From: Melitaea cinxia
Taxonomy: Eukaryota; Arthropoda; Insecta; Lepidoptera; Nymphalidae
DNA: 64,000 nt
Direction: 5' to 3'
Assembly (NCBI RefSeq): GCF_905220565.1
Contig: NC_059397.1
Location: 19,035,001 to 19,099,000 of the forward strand
A program made the translations under genes and the position numbers. Shown here piece after piece: positions 46,091 to 59,800 of this stretch. The notes under the pieces are model-generated. The model did no database searches. It saw nothing but the letters and a program-made list of their open reading frames with translations, and was not told the origin of the DNA. The first letter of the stretch is position 1. Every line of letters starts with the position of its first letter.

Positions 46091-47079
46091 TAATAGACAA
46101 ACAATAACAAAAGTAAAACAAAATAATTGATCTGCAACAAAGAGCTGGGTAACGAGTGATCCCGGCGCGCAATTAATTCGCCTTATTGTACTAATTGACG
46201 TCGACGACTGTACATTATCGTCGCCGAAATAATTCTCACGCCTACAGCCTGTCAGCCTGTGCGTAATTAAAGGGATCGGATTTATGGCTATACAAAAATT
46301 AACGATTCCAATTTTTATGTAATTTTTGAGGATTAAATCAAATATGGCGGGAAAGTATTGAGTCAAGATAGTTAAAGAATAGTAAATGATAGCTAAAAGC
46401 GATTTTAATTGGTATAAATTAAGGTTACCTTTTATAGTACGAAATCTTAAAAAAATGAGCTTGAAATTTAATAAAAAATCTTATTCTATTTTTAAAAGTA
46501 ATTAATGTAATTTTACTCATTAAGTGACTAACTTCCAAAATTAATTTATATATATTTTTTACATTTATTAAATAATCACTTACGCTCATCTAACTTTTTT
46601 TAGCGGTGAACAGTCTCCTGGTTAAGCTTCGAGGCCAGTTTTCCAAAGGTAAACTAGCCTTTGGGACGTCCAAAGGCAATTACAGTAAACACGAAGTTTA
46701 ACTCGCTTTAACGTTTAAAATTCAGAGTTTTTCGAGTTTCTGGCTTTTAAATTCATTACTTGCGTCAATCTTCAGTGGTTCGAAGAGATTTACCCTGTCG
46801 TTTTTACTCTTTTAAATTGAGGGACTTGACAAAATATAAGTATCGCTTCATGGAATATATTTAGATTATTGTTACGAAATTAGTATTTAAAATGTCATTA
46901 TTCATCATCATAATTGTTATTATTTCCTAATTTATGAGTCTTTTATAGGAATGTGATACAAAAAAAATAATTAAATGGAAAACACATTTCCATACAAAGA
47001 AAAATATATGTTCACGGATGGGCACGATTATAAAAAGCCGCCTTTTTCAACACTGTCGCCAAAACACTTAGCTACTATA
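46091..47079. other. AT-rich stretch, no gene seen
   Basis: No coding exon or known repeat recognised. Confidence 0.45.
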
Positions 47080-47422
47080 CTAGCTGTGCCCGCGACTTCG
47101 TCCGCGTGGAATTTAATAAAAAATGATTGTACATTTCGCAGAGTTACGAAATAAATAAATTTCTAAAAGCAGCTTAAATTACTCCTTACTCTATCAGCTA
47201 TTTGCCAGTGAAACTCCCGTCAAAATCGGTCCAGCAATTTCAGAGATTAGCAAGAACAAACAGACAGACAGACACAACAATTGTAAAAAATGTAATTTTG
47301 GTATATTTACGGTATATACAACCCTAATGCATTTGCATTACGGTTGTATCAATATGCCTTGATCAAAAAGCGGTTATTTTAATATTACAAACAGACACTC
47401 TAATTTTATTTTTTTGTATAGA
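47080..47422 (-). mobile_element. Non-autonomous Helitron-like element (Lep1-type)
   Basis: On the plus strand it starts CTAGCTGTGCCCGCGACTTC (3' end with the hairpin) and ends at TATAGA (5' TCTATA). It shares 'aatattacaaacagacactc' with the copies at 2092 and 53190. Confidence 0.8.
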
Positions 47423-47480
47423 TTGCATTATATTTTATGCATAAAAATGTAAATGTTGTATTTTATGTATAAAAATATAC

Positions 47481-47600
47481 AACCGCTCTGGTGTAGTACT
47501 GCGTGTAGTCGCCTAAATGATCGACGGCTTGCACGTTCGATTCCGGCTCGGAAAGGATATTTGTGTGGGCACAAACTACTGGATATTAAAGGTATTACAC
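47481..47600 (+). repeat. tRNA-derived SINE, another family
   Basis: 'ctctggtgtagtactgcgtg' (A-box-like) and 'cacgttcgattccggctcgg' (B box) with 'tgtgggcacaaactactg' downstream. Confidence 0.6.
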
Positions 47601-48509
47601 AGCTCTGTAATGATGCCTACGATTCGTACTTTTATGTCGCCAATAACAAAAAATCGTTACGAAACATCGTAATGTTAATAGCTACAATAAAAACGTGATC
47701 AAACAGACAGATTGAACTATATTCTTTTATACGCACCTGTAAGGTAATATTATACAAATAAAATTGTGTTTGATATAAAACAAAAAAAAAAACTGAGTTC
47801 GATTTACAAGTAACAAAATAAGAACATCATTAGAGTAGGTAGTTGAAAAAATAGGTAATTAAGTTAGTTTTGGAGATATCTATAATATTAGAGATATCTC
47901 AAAAACTACTCGTCAGATCACACACAAACACTAGCTTTCAAATAAAAGAGTCATCAAAATCGGTACGCCTAGTAAAATTTAATGGTTAAAGATCCAACTG
48001 TTATTTTTTTTAAATCGGCTAAAAATGTTTTTTCAAACATTAACAACGGTAATTCTTAACAATAAAGCAAATAAACTTTTATTGTACACAGTATTCCGTA
48101 TTTCCTGTTATATTAAAACGAATTTGATTATATTCCTAATGGCCTCTCGTAGATAAACTGTCCCGTTTGGAGCGGATAAACGAAATCCTAATGCAGTTAG
48201 GGCCTCCGTAATTGAGCTATTGGCGTTAAGAGGCTTAAATTAAATGTTTAGAAGCTGCAAGTTTGGTGTGTCGACGGATGTGAACGGTTTATACGTAAAT
48301 TTATTGAATTGGTCTTAATTATTATTGACTATTATGTATTTATTATTTACTAGCTGACCTAGCGAACCTCGTACCAATAATTTTTTTCTTATTAAATATA
48401 TTAATAGCATAATATATCAAAATAAAATATAGCCTATCTTTCAAGTTGATAAAACTGCACACGGTGTGCAAATTTGATTAAAAGTAGTTAAGGAGTAGTT
48501 AAGGGTTCG
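47601..48509. other. AT-rich stretch with MITE and degraded element pieces
   Basis: MITE fragment at ~47790-48030. ~48350-48500 ('actagctgacctagcgaacc') resembles the start of a reverse Helitron-like copy. Confidence 0.45.
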
Positions 48510-48880
48510 AATCCCGCTGGAGCGGTCAATTTTTGATATGATATTCAAATATGTTTAGAATTCCTAATGTGTGGGTAACACAAAAATAAAATCGTACATA
48601 TAAAAAAAAAAAAATAGCATGGTGTCGTCTCCTGTCAAAGATTTTCATTGTAATATGAAACTTTGAATAGTTACGGGTCTCTGTAAAGAACTCACTATAG
48701 ACGGCGCCACGGTTCACTTAAACCGAAAGTAAAAATCATCATATCGAAAATTTCGCTCTAGCGGGTACATCGTTCCATAGCTTAATTGGCTAGAGCGCCG
48801 ACACGGTCAGTCGGAGACGCGGGTTCGAATCCCGCTGGAGCGGTCAATTTTTGATATGATATTCAAATATGTTTAGTTAA
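48510..48880 (+). mobile_element. tRNA-headed SINE-like element, family T (with a partial tandem copy)
   Basis: The 3' half of the tRNA-like module and its tail occur first at ~48503-48600. After an A run the full order (5' flank, tRNA-like module 48771-48843, 'tcaatttttgatatgatatt' tail) is seen. Confidence 0.75.
48771..48843 (+). tRNA. tRNA-like module of family T (pseudo-tRNA)
   Basis: Complete cloverleaf: CGTTCCA/TGGAGCG acceptor, GCTT/GAGC D stem, CCGAC/GTCGG anticodon stem (all Watson-Crick), loop ACGGTCA (GGT anticodon, C33), GCGGG/CCCGC T stem, discriminator G. It is better preserved than the 32.5-kb copy. Confidence 0.65.
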
Positions 48881-49257
48881 GGAGTCCATCGCAGACAAAC
48901 AACACTACGCGCTATTTTGTATATATTAAGATACTAGCTGCCCGGACAGACTTCGTTCTGTCAATGGTTAATAGTAAAAATTAAATTTGTCCACGCAATT
49001 TTTGTTTTTAGTATTAAAACCTTCCATGGACCTTAAGGAACATACAGAAAAATAAATTAGGCGAATTGGTCGAGCCATTCTCGAGTTCGCTTAGCAACAT
49101 TCATTTTTATCTATACAGATTAAGTAATTGTGTTTGCTTGAAATCGAAAAAACCGTCTTTAGCTCTAAATCAAACAATTAAATACGAATTATTAGGGTAA
49201 CTCAAAAAAGATTTGCCAGATTCAATCAAATTTAGATAGATTCGCACGACAAGCACA
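48881..49257. other. Degraded element fragments
   Basis: ~48935-49120 starts 'actagctgcccggacagact' and ends near 'tatctatacagatta', suggesting another reverse Helitron-like copy. Confidence 0.45.
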
Positions 49258-49555
49258 ATCATCATCATCATCATTACAGCCTATACAATCCACTGCTGGA
49301 CATAGGCCTCCACAAGTTTACGCCAAAAATAACGTGAACTCATGTGTTTCGCAGGGCTGGCTTTGTCACACTGAAGACGCTGCTGCCCGTCTTCGGTCTG
49401 TGTATTTTAAACCCAGCAGTTGGATGGTTATCCCGCCATCGGTCGGCTTTTTAAGTTCCAAAGTGGTAGTGGAACTGTGTTATCCCTTAGTCGCCTCTTA
49501 CGACACCAACAGGAAGAGAGGGGGTGGCTTTATTCTTAATGCCGTAACTACACAG
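49258..49555 (-). repeat. LINE 3'-tail repeat, family A
   Basis: 'atcatcatcatcattacagc' to 'aggaagagagggggtggctt'. An internal part around the usual 'ttgcccatagtcaccacgct' is deleted. Confidence 0.7.
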
Positions 49556-50300
49556 CGTATTTACACATTATTTATTAACACCATCGAATTCCACTGTATT
49601 TATGAGATATTTTTATCCGCAAATATGAATCGAACACTTGTAGTTTGTTTATTGAGGCAAAACAAGATCTAATGGTCTATTCTACCTCCTGCTGTTAATG
49701 TCTAATCCTAACTTATTCGCAGGATAAACTTTGTCCACATTTGGTGAAACTCGCCCTTAGACAGTTCAACAAAATGGTTCATGTTTCTGAAATTAAATTG
49801 TTGTTAAGAGTATCATAAAGAAGATCCAAAATAATACATTTGATTTATGAAAAAAATAATGTTACTTTATTTAAAAATAATTATTTTGTAATCTGAGGTT
49901 TACGTAAGTCTTATATTATATGTTTATGCAAAGAGGTGTACCTAATTTAATGATATTTGGCTTCGATTTGTTCAGGACTTCTAAACATTTATTATCTATA
50001 GATAAAAGATTTGAACTTAGAACTTTTTACTATTAAGTCCACAGTAATATTATCTATTTTTGAATTACTTTAAATGCTGGCGTAAATTTATGTATTTTGT
50101 GTCATCGGGTTTAAGGCGTTGGTTCTTAAACGTTAAACTTAAATACAGTCTTAATCCGCCAACCCGCAGTGGAGCAGCATGGTGGATTAAGCTCCAATCC
50201 TTCTCCTACACGGAGAAAGATTCTATGCCCAGTAGTGGGATGTTAAAAGTTGAAGCTAAGATAGTCTTAATACTACTTTGTTTTTTTTTTTTTGTTTTAG
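49556..50300. other. Intronic stretch upstream of Tmtc1 exon A
   Basis: LINE tail B at ~50150-50260 (ggtggattaagctccaatcc). It ends in a strong polypyrimidine tract and AG at 50299-50300. Confidence 0.6.
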
Positions 50301-50374
50301 GTTGCCGGTGTGGTTGGTCGCGCGGATGTGTTAGCGTGCGTGTTCTTCCTTCTATCACTGTTACTGTATCATGG
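50301..50374 (+). CDS. Tmtc1: Tmtc1 exon A
   Basis: Phase 0 start, 24 codons plus 2 nt. Encodes VAGVVGRADVLACVFFLLSL, the luminal VGRAD motif and a membrane helix. Confidence 0.85.
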
Positions 50375-50843
50375 GTAAGTGGTTTTGAATAAATGGAACA
50401 ATGTGCTGCAAAGCGTAAATTTTGAGAACGATTTGGTTATTTTTTGACAAAGTTACTTGTAATACTGCATTGGAGTTCAGATGTGAAGGAGAAAGAAAAT
50501 TGCGCTTCTATTGAAATAGCCACTAAACAAAGAAGTGGGTCATCTGATGATAAATGATCACTATAGCATAAAACTCGAAAGACCGGACGAACTACAAAAA
50601 CGGCGCACGGAAAATAGATTTTGAATGTTTTTCTTTGATTAAAAGCGCGATCTTTTATCTTTTCTATTCACGATTCTTCGAAACGCATATTACACTTTTT
50701 TAATTAAATAATTTTCAAACTCTCTTATATTGCACAAAGTAATTGATAAATTCAAATCAGCAGTAGGCTGTGATAGGCTGACGTGTGTGTGCGTGGGCGT
50801 GTGCGTGTGTGTGGGCGTCTGTGTGTGTGTGGCGCCCGCGCGC

Positions 50844-50882
<39 letters not shown>

Positions 50883-53800
50883 TGTCTGTCTGTGTGTGTG
50901 TGTGTGTGTATGTCTGTGTGTGTGTGATGGTATTAGTTTTAAAAAACCTTTCTATACATATATTCGGTATAATTAAACTATCCATGCATATATTCGGTAT
51001 AATTTAATTGAAGAGTTTTGTTTCGAAGATCTCTCTGTAAGTAAAATCTTTAAGAATATAATATAGAAGTACCACTCTTGACTTTTCACTATATACTATT
51101 TTAGCAATCTCCATCCGCCGTAGTCCAAAGCCGTAGCTCTCATACGATCATATGATGACATTGATGACACGATCATATGATCATATGATACATTGACTGA
51201 CGACAGACAGACAAAACTACTTCCTATAGAATTTGTAAGTATCTTGCCGCTGGGTCATTAAGATTTTTCTCTAAAATTGATTTGATGGATATCCAAAATG
51301 CTTGTGCACGTTTGGGTTGTTCTCATTAACCGAGGAGTTTGCTTTTATCGACTATTACTTAAATAGCAATCACGATGTCAACTAGTTAGTTACTTTCTCG
51401 TTAATAATATTGTTATTTATCTCGCCTTTATTTGAAAAATATAATAAAATATTATATAGCCTTCCTCTGTAAATGGAATACCTAACACAAAAACAATTTT
51501 TCAATTTGAAACAGTAGTTTCTGTTCAAACTAACAAGCTCTTCAATTTTATAATATTACTAGCTGTGCCCGCGACTTCGTCTGCATGAAATTTAACAAAA
51601 ACGTTATTATTATTATTCAGTTCACAGAGTTATATAATAAATACGTTTCTAAAATAAAAGTAGCCTAAGTTACTCCTTATTACATCAGCTATATGCCAGT
51701 CAGTCCGGTCAAAATCAGTCCAGCTGTTTCAGAGATTAGCCGAAACAAACAGACAGACAGACAAAAATTTTAAAAATATTCTTCTGGTATATGTACTCGG
51801 GTATATTCTGGTGTATGTATATACATTCATATGTATTTACTAAAAAGCGGTTATTTTAATACTACAAACAGACACTACAATTTTATGTATTAGTATAGAT
51901 AGTAACTAACTTTAACAAGAGAAATGCTAGGCAATATAATATCTATTTTCAAATAATTCCCTGGACTTGTCTAACCGAAGCATGCAAATAGGTTTTTGAT
52001 GTCGTGCAAATAGTTCTCGCACTTGCGATTACTTCCATAATATCGTTAGCGACTTTGTCCCTGTTTCAGAAACTTTTGAAAGAATGTTAGGGACGACGAT
52101 TCAGAAACTTTGCTGACGCACGATATCACGCCTCGCAAATCGTTGTGAATTCCCAGTAATTGTATTACAAAGTAGAATATTATGTCACGGAATCTTGTTT
52201 ACGTCGATTTGAGCGATAATATTATTTATCTTTTATTTTAGGTCCTCGAGTAGGAGGCGAGTGTGGTCAAGCGTGGTTCTAGCTGCTCTAAGCATGCTGG
52301 CGAAGGAAACTGGGCTCACTGCACTTCTATTCAACTTGATTTTTGATATATATCGTAGTTGGAATTCAAGAACAAGGTAAACTGTTGTCTGAGTACACGT
52401 TGGCGCACTTTGTAGTGACCCTGCTTTCTGCTCTGGGGGTTGTGGGTTCGATTCCCACCCCGAGTCTGGGTGTAATATACAAATTTATATATGTATTATT
52501 TACAAGCATTAAGTTGCTTACCTTAGGAACGACCGTGTGTGTATTGCATTATTATGTTTAAAAAAAATGGTGTCTGTACCACTGCTAAAACATTTCGTCC
52601 TTAGTTAAAGATTATATGATTGGAATGACCATTCCTTTCTAAAAAAACAACTAATAAACTATGATTGAATAGCTACGGATCTACAATCATATCATTAAAA
52701 TTCTACATTTTTTGGAAAGAAGTTAAAACATCTAAGATATTCACACATATTCTTTATTCATCCAGGTCACCAGCAAAATGTCGCTGGAAAAGTGACAATA
52801 TGTGGAGTAGAGTAGGCAAGGGTTTACTGGTCCTCGTGCTCTTAGCTGCAGCCAGATTAGCCCTACTGCAGGGATCCCTACCAGCTTTCTCCGCACAAGA
52901 CAATCCTCCTGCATTTCATCCTTCGTTCACGATCAGGTAATTACTAGTTAGATTCATTATTATACAAATGCTTAGCAATCGACTTCTTCTAAAATATTTT
53001 AATATTCTTTAAAAGATAAGAAAGAAAGAAATGAATTTATCCTTAAAGGTTTACCTTGATGTTTGCAAAATTATGTAATGGCCTAGTAATTACTTTTTTC
53101 ACTTAATCAAGATTTATCTCCGATAATTTGTTATAGAATTTCAAAACAATTTTAACCCATTTATTGTCACTTAACAATAAAACAGTGCATCTATACAAAT
53201 AATAAAATTGGAGTGTCTGTTTGTAATATTAAAATAACCGCTTTTTACTAATTTCATATGGATGTATACACGATATACGATACATATACCAAAATAACAT
53301 TTTTTACAATTTTTGTCTGTCTGTCTGTCTGTCTGTCTGACTGTCTGTTTGTTCCGGCTAATCTCTGAAACGACTAGACCGATTTTGACGGGACTTTCAC
53401 TGGCAGATAGCTGATGTAATAAGGAGTAACTTAGGCTACTTTTATATCTGCGTACTGAATAATAATTATTTTATTGAATTCCACGCAGACAAAGTCGCGG
53501 GCACAGCTAGTTAATAAATAAATACACATTCTGTTTCAGGCTGATGACCTTCTGCTATTTAGCAGCATTCAACTGGTGGTTGCTCCTCTGTCCGTGGACT
53601 CTCAGCCACGACTGGCAGATGGGTTCTATACCACTAATTACCAGTGGGTGGGATCCCAGGAATTTGATGACATGCGCTGCTTTAATAGCACTGCTCGCGC
53701 TGTCGTATAGATGCTTGATGGATCTGGAGGTAATGCATAAAATGTTATAGTTGGTACAGTATTTTGCAGATGAAATAAGAATGTTTATTGCTAATACTTT

Positions 53801-56800
53801 TACCGTTTATCGTAATGTACAATATAATGCAATGAAACATGAAATATGGGAAAAAATTAACGTTAAATATTACATATTAATTTTTTTTTTGTGTATTAAA
53901 GGTTATGTTATAGTAGAAAATAATATAGTACGTATATTATATATCATTATTAAGTTAGCATTTTCTCTGTCTTTAACAATCATAATAATATGATAAAGAT
54001 TTATCAAATATTAGCGTATACATTCAGCGTTAGTAGAAAATTTTTTTTTTTTTTTTTGAAATGTTTATTTAGAACGATTTTAATTTTGTGTTACCTACAC
54101 ATTAGGAATTCGGACACAACGGTCACAACACGGTCAGTCGGAGACGCAGGTTCGATCCCCGTTGGAACGGTCAATTTTTGATATGATATTCAAAAATGCT
54201 TAGAATGTTTATTTAGACTCGAGAAATATTAAATTATCTTCAATTATATTAATATTGTTTATATGGCGAGAAACCCATACTACGATGGTAAGAAATTCAT
54301 AAAAATACATTCACCAAGAATAATTACTTGTACCAATTAACTCTTTGAATCGGGAATCATTTTTTCTTCCACTTGGATTATTTTAAAAATTTTGAAAAAT
54401 CTTGTTATAGCTTCAACGACACACACCTCTGGTCTTCGGTCTGTTGCTTCTGGTGATTCCTTACCTTCCTGCTTCCAATTTGCTGGTCACCGTCGGCTTC
54501 GTGGTCGCTGAACGAGTACTTTATATACCAAGGTATTATTTATTTTCAATTATATAAAAAATCGTATTATTAACTGTTTAATAGTAGAGCTATTGCAAAT
54601 AAAATTTTGTGTGTACGGAAAAATTCTTGAGTTTATCTTTAAATCGTTAGACATATAAGTTATGTGTAAATTATTATTTTGTGATTACGATACAATAGAA
54701 TACAATATAATGGATATGAAAATATTTGACTAGCTCTTTGTCGTAGTTTGTAGTGTCCCTGCTTTCCGCTCTGGGTGTTGTGGGTTTGATTCTCGCCTCG
54801 AGTCTGGGTGTGATATATGTATTTATTTTCATACAAGCATTATTTATATCTATTCATCGCAAAAAAGATGACGCGTTGGCGCAAAAGTCATAGCACTATT
54901 TTGTGGCTGTTGCGCTGGCGGTTGTGAGTTCTTTACCCGGACATGACAAACATTTGTATTGGCCATACAGATGTTTGTCGTGGTCTAGGTGTTTGTACAG
55001 TCCTTGTGGGTTTTCCAACCGCGACTCGGTGAGCACGCTAAGCCGTCGATCCCAGTTGTTATCATGTACACCTGATAGCGATCGTTAGGTACTCATAGTA
55101 GGGAATATATCCACCAATTCGCATTGGAGCAGCGTGGTGAATTAAGCTCTGATCTTTCTCCTGCATGGGAAAAGAGGCCTATGCCCAACAGTGGGATATT
55201 ACAGGCTGAAGCGAGTCAAATGAAGCCGTAAAACTTTTCTAAGATTCCCAATGCTAACATTGTAAACCCTTCTTAAAAAGTGTTCGCCGCCAACTTGAAT
55301 AAAATAATGATATTTTATGAAGACGAATAGCTCTCAGCGAACAAGTTTTTGCTTTTATCCCTCGATAGTAATTAGGGGAATACTTTTATGCTCTGATATT
55401 TATTACTTGAAAATATATTAACATTGTTAAGTTTAAGACTTTTGATATTTATTTATTTTTTTTTTATTATGTCGTACTATGAGCGAAATTATGAGCAATG
55501 GAAATCATATATCGTGCATCTTTTGAGATATCAATATGTAAAGAGTATTAAATACATTAACTATTCCTTTAATAATATAACTATCATTAATATACATATC
55601 ATATTTAATACATTAACTATCAAATATACTTTGCGAAATTAAGATCCTTATTATATCCCAATATTACAGTGACGTTGCAGACGTCATGGTCACGTTACAA
55701 AATCGACAGTGACAATTGCATAATAAAATTAAAAGCGTGCGCTTACACAGAAATAATAGGCAAAATATATTGTAACGTCTCTTCAACATATTACAGTCCA
55801 CTGCTGAATATAGGACTCTCCAAATTCATACCAAACATCTCTGTTCTCCGCAATCCTCATCCAGCCTCCCTGGCGATCTTACGTAGATCGTCGGTTCAGC
55901 GGACGGGGGATCGCAAACTGCTCTTATCAACGCGTGATCAATGTAACACCATGATTTTGCTATTACAGTTTCGGCTCGGTTGTAATCACGGCATATGGGG
56001 TGCAGCTGATCTGGCAGAGGGGTACAGGAGGTCGAAGGTTACTGGTGTTGAGTGTGGCAGTACTTGTCGCTGCTGGAGCTGCAAGGACGTATATGAGGAA
56101 CCGGGATTGGAGGACTAGGGAAACTTTGCTTAGGTGAGATCTAGGTTTATAGAGTCTTGTTAATGAAGTAAAGTGTTCAAGTGAACACGTGAATTGCTGC
56201 CTACCGCAGGTTCAAATTTAGACTGGCACCACTGATATTTCAGGTGCAATTTTTTTAAAGTATATAGTTCAAGCACATAAACTGCTATCAGTTAATGGTT
56301 GATATCCAAACTTTGTCCGTAAATTCAGCTTATGCTTGCTGACGATATTATGTTGAAAACCCTATACGTTTTAAACATTCACATAAACATTAACTGCGAA
56401 ATTAAAGTAAAATAGCAACCTCTCATTACATTTTAATTGTTCGTCTCAAAAGAGAAGATTCTTTGACCTAGAATAGCAGTAGAATAGACCCAAATAGACT
56501 AACCCTAGCAGTAGAACATTCTCAAGTAAATAAATAAACAACCGCCTCACACTCATTCATTCAACTAATACTATTACTAGTTACTAGGTACTAGATTCTG
56601 ATGATGGTTTATAAAAAACTATTTAAGTGGAATGGAATTTGAAAGTAATAGAATTTGTATATAATACAAACTTTAACATTGTAGCTATACGATTTAAGGT
56701 ATATATTTTTACAGTATGATTTAAAACTACACTAGCTCCACAAGCGGTCATATTTTTGTCTTAATTCAATTCTCAAACGAAATTGTTTATATCGATTTGC

Positions 56801-59800
56801 AGAGCTGACCTCGCAGTCCTACCACATAACGCGAAACTGCACTACAATTTCGCCAATTTTTTAAAAGACATGGAACAACAGGAAAACGCCATCAAACATT
56901 ACAAGGAAGCTCTGAAGTAAGTGAAGCATTTAATATAATCTACAATATTATTTAGATGTGTATTGAACGTTGATTTTTTATGTTTTTATTTGATACTATC
57001 GCAAATATCTTCTGAGATTTACTGTAATAAAAATGTAAAAAAGCATATTTTTTTTTGTTTACACAAATATTAGAAACAATTTAACTGACTTTTCATTTTA
57101 TTTATAATTAACTAGCGACTTGCACTGGCTTCGCACTGGTACAAAAACTATCAGTGTTCCGCTATTATATTATGCATGTATTAGAAATATAAACCTTCTT
57201 CTAAAATCACTATTACTTAAGAAAACCGCATCAAAATCCGTTGCGTAGTTTTAAAGATTTAAGCATACAGACAGTGGAAAGCGAGTTTGCCTCATACTAT
57301 GTAATTATATCACTTCTCTATGAACGAAGTTATTGCTCAACAAATAAATAAGGCGCTGTATAATTTATTATTCGAACTTTCGTTTTGATGTTTTCGACGT
57401 GTATTACAACGTAATGAATGACGTAGCAATTTCATATTTCATTTACAGTTATTATTAGTACTTATTTGTTTTCCAAATCTATACTAATATTATAAACCTG
57501 CAAATTTTGTTTGTTTATTTGTATAAACGCGCTAATCTCACTAAGTACCTACTGGTTCTTAACTTAAAACTTTATAATTCCCTTGTGTGGGTATTATACA
57601 AAAAAGAAAAAAAAATAACACAAAAAAATTGAAAAAATATTTTTGTGTTGGATAGCCCATTTACAGAGAAAGGTTTTTTTTTCTTGAATTAACACGTGTA
57701 AAATTGCGGGTCACAGCTAGTGTGTAATGATTTGTGATATTGTGATATTTACAGATTATGGCCGAGCTACGCCAGCGCTCACAATAATCTGGGAACTCTG
57801 GTGTTAGCATCTGGTCGAGCAGAGCATCACTTCCTTCAAGCGCTGAAATATAATCGTGATCACGTCAATGCACATTACAATTTAGCTAAACTGTATAGGT
57901 AGGTGTATTGTTATTACATTACGTCTTTGACAACATTTTTGAGATTTAATGTTTTGGCATAATCACATTTTTGTCATGATTACGGTCACAAAAGATTAAT
58001 TTTAAAAAAATAACGGTTTAAAATCATTTTTAATAATAAATAGCTCGCTAAATGATTTAATACCAATATATGCTTTAATTTAATAGGACCTAGTAGAATG
58101 TAAACTTCTGTCGTGGGTCCGGAAACATTTTATTTATTTATTTGTTTTTATTTATTAAATGCATAAAGAACTTATATCTAACATTAACCACAAATATATT
58201 TAACATGGAATCCAATGCGTTAGTTAAGTTGATCACAAATTCACAAAGCAGATTTTTATCATAATCCTACAGATTATTTAACTACAGATTTATTATAATC
58301 CTACATATACAACATCATCACAAACACCTAGATCACCATTGATATATAACCTATACAGTTCAGTGTAGATCGTGTCAACGCTCAAGATCTTATACAAACA
58401 TTCGACATATACGATAATCAAATGAGCGACCGCTAGCTCCCTTAAAATACTTACAGTTCTACTTTATTTCAAATAACTTTTACTGTGTGATGATAACAAA
58501 GGATCGTATATGTACACTAGATTGACGTCAATGGATGTACAGTGTTTGCACAGGTTGCAGGACACGACCGATAAGAGATATTTAATACAACAATACAAAG
58601 GACTAATATTATACACAAACTCAGATATGCCCATGACAAATGCAAACATGTAATATCGACGGGTGCAAAGTAAAAAGAGTTATATACAAAACAGCAACTT
58701 TTCAGGAGAGCGCAAAATAGGAATAAGTGCTCCCATTTTGTCAATTTCAAACCAAATTTGTTGAAATTTTCATCACTGCTATATTTTTTAGAAAGAAAAA
58801 CAATTGTATATTTCATTTCATCTAATTATGTTTAATTTACGATATATTGCAGTTGTCTGCCTCTACATTGTGCTTAACCCTTAATTAGGCGCATTAAGAA
58901 AATCACACAATTAGTCGCATGGGGTCTCGAGTGACCCCAAAAACAAGGTTGAAAAGGGAGTGTATGAAATAAATAAAACAAAGATTGGATTATATAAAAT
59001 ATTAGTGTTCTTTATTATCTTTAACTTTCATAAACACAAATATAGCTCTGACTTACAATTTAAACAAAAAATGACAAACTTCTAACTACTCCTAAAACTA
59101 CATAATTTTTGGCTTAGCCGATTCGCTTATTTAAAAAAAAATAATCAGTCTCATTAGCCGATTATTTTTATCTGCAATCGACGCAGTATACTCTAAAGTG
59201 TTGTTGAGAAACAAATTTACAACACATATGACATTTGGTTGGTACTTTTTTGTCGTTCTTCCTAGGACACAATGAGCAACGTCCGCGCTTAGATATTGAC
59301 TGATGCACCGTCTTTTTTATATTATGTGCTTCACGGAGCCATTTTTTTTGTTGACGCAGGGACAGAAAGCTGCTAATACGATGCTTTTAGTGACTTTCTA
59401 AAAGTGCTGCTGCCAATTAAAAAAAAAATCTGTCTTGTATGTGTAATATTCTTATTAGCATTCGATCTGAGTATGACAATTGCGTTGATGCCAGATAACT
59501 TCAGAAGATGACAAAATATAGCCAGATTTCTACTTCTCTTTCAAAATTATAACTAGTGCAAAGTTGTTCATTGCAATCGACATCACTTTTGCCACCGATG
59601 ATTCAGATGATATTACTTGACTATCTGCAAACTCTTCAATTTTACTACCAGAATCATGGGAACTATTCACAGCGTTGCCGTTTACTAATTTGTCTTCCGA
59701 AGCAGAACTAGCAACATCTTGCTCATCGTTGGAAACCTCCAGCCATTCCAATAACTGCTTATCATTAGTCACTTCAAAAATCAATAAACTGAAAATAAAA

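Noticed and set aside
48771..48843. Functional tRNA-Thr gene
   Set aside because: C at position 33, embedding in a repeated element and partial copies nearby favour a SINE head or pseudo-tRNA.
30000..50300. Upstream Tmtc1 exons encoding the N-terminal catalytic loop
   Set aside because: I looked for the HPxHTEA-type and acidic-loop wording expected before exon A and found none by eye, so no exon is claimed.
50730..50985. Cys/Val- and Thr/His-rich open frames near 50.8 kb
   Set aside because: They are translations of a GT microsatellite on either strand.
53751..54181. Open frames between Tmtc1 exons D and E
   Set aside because: They lie in intron sequence after a good donor, and their residues do not continue the TMTC pattern.
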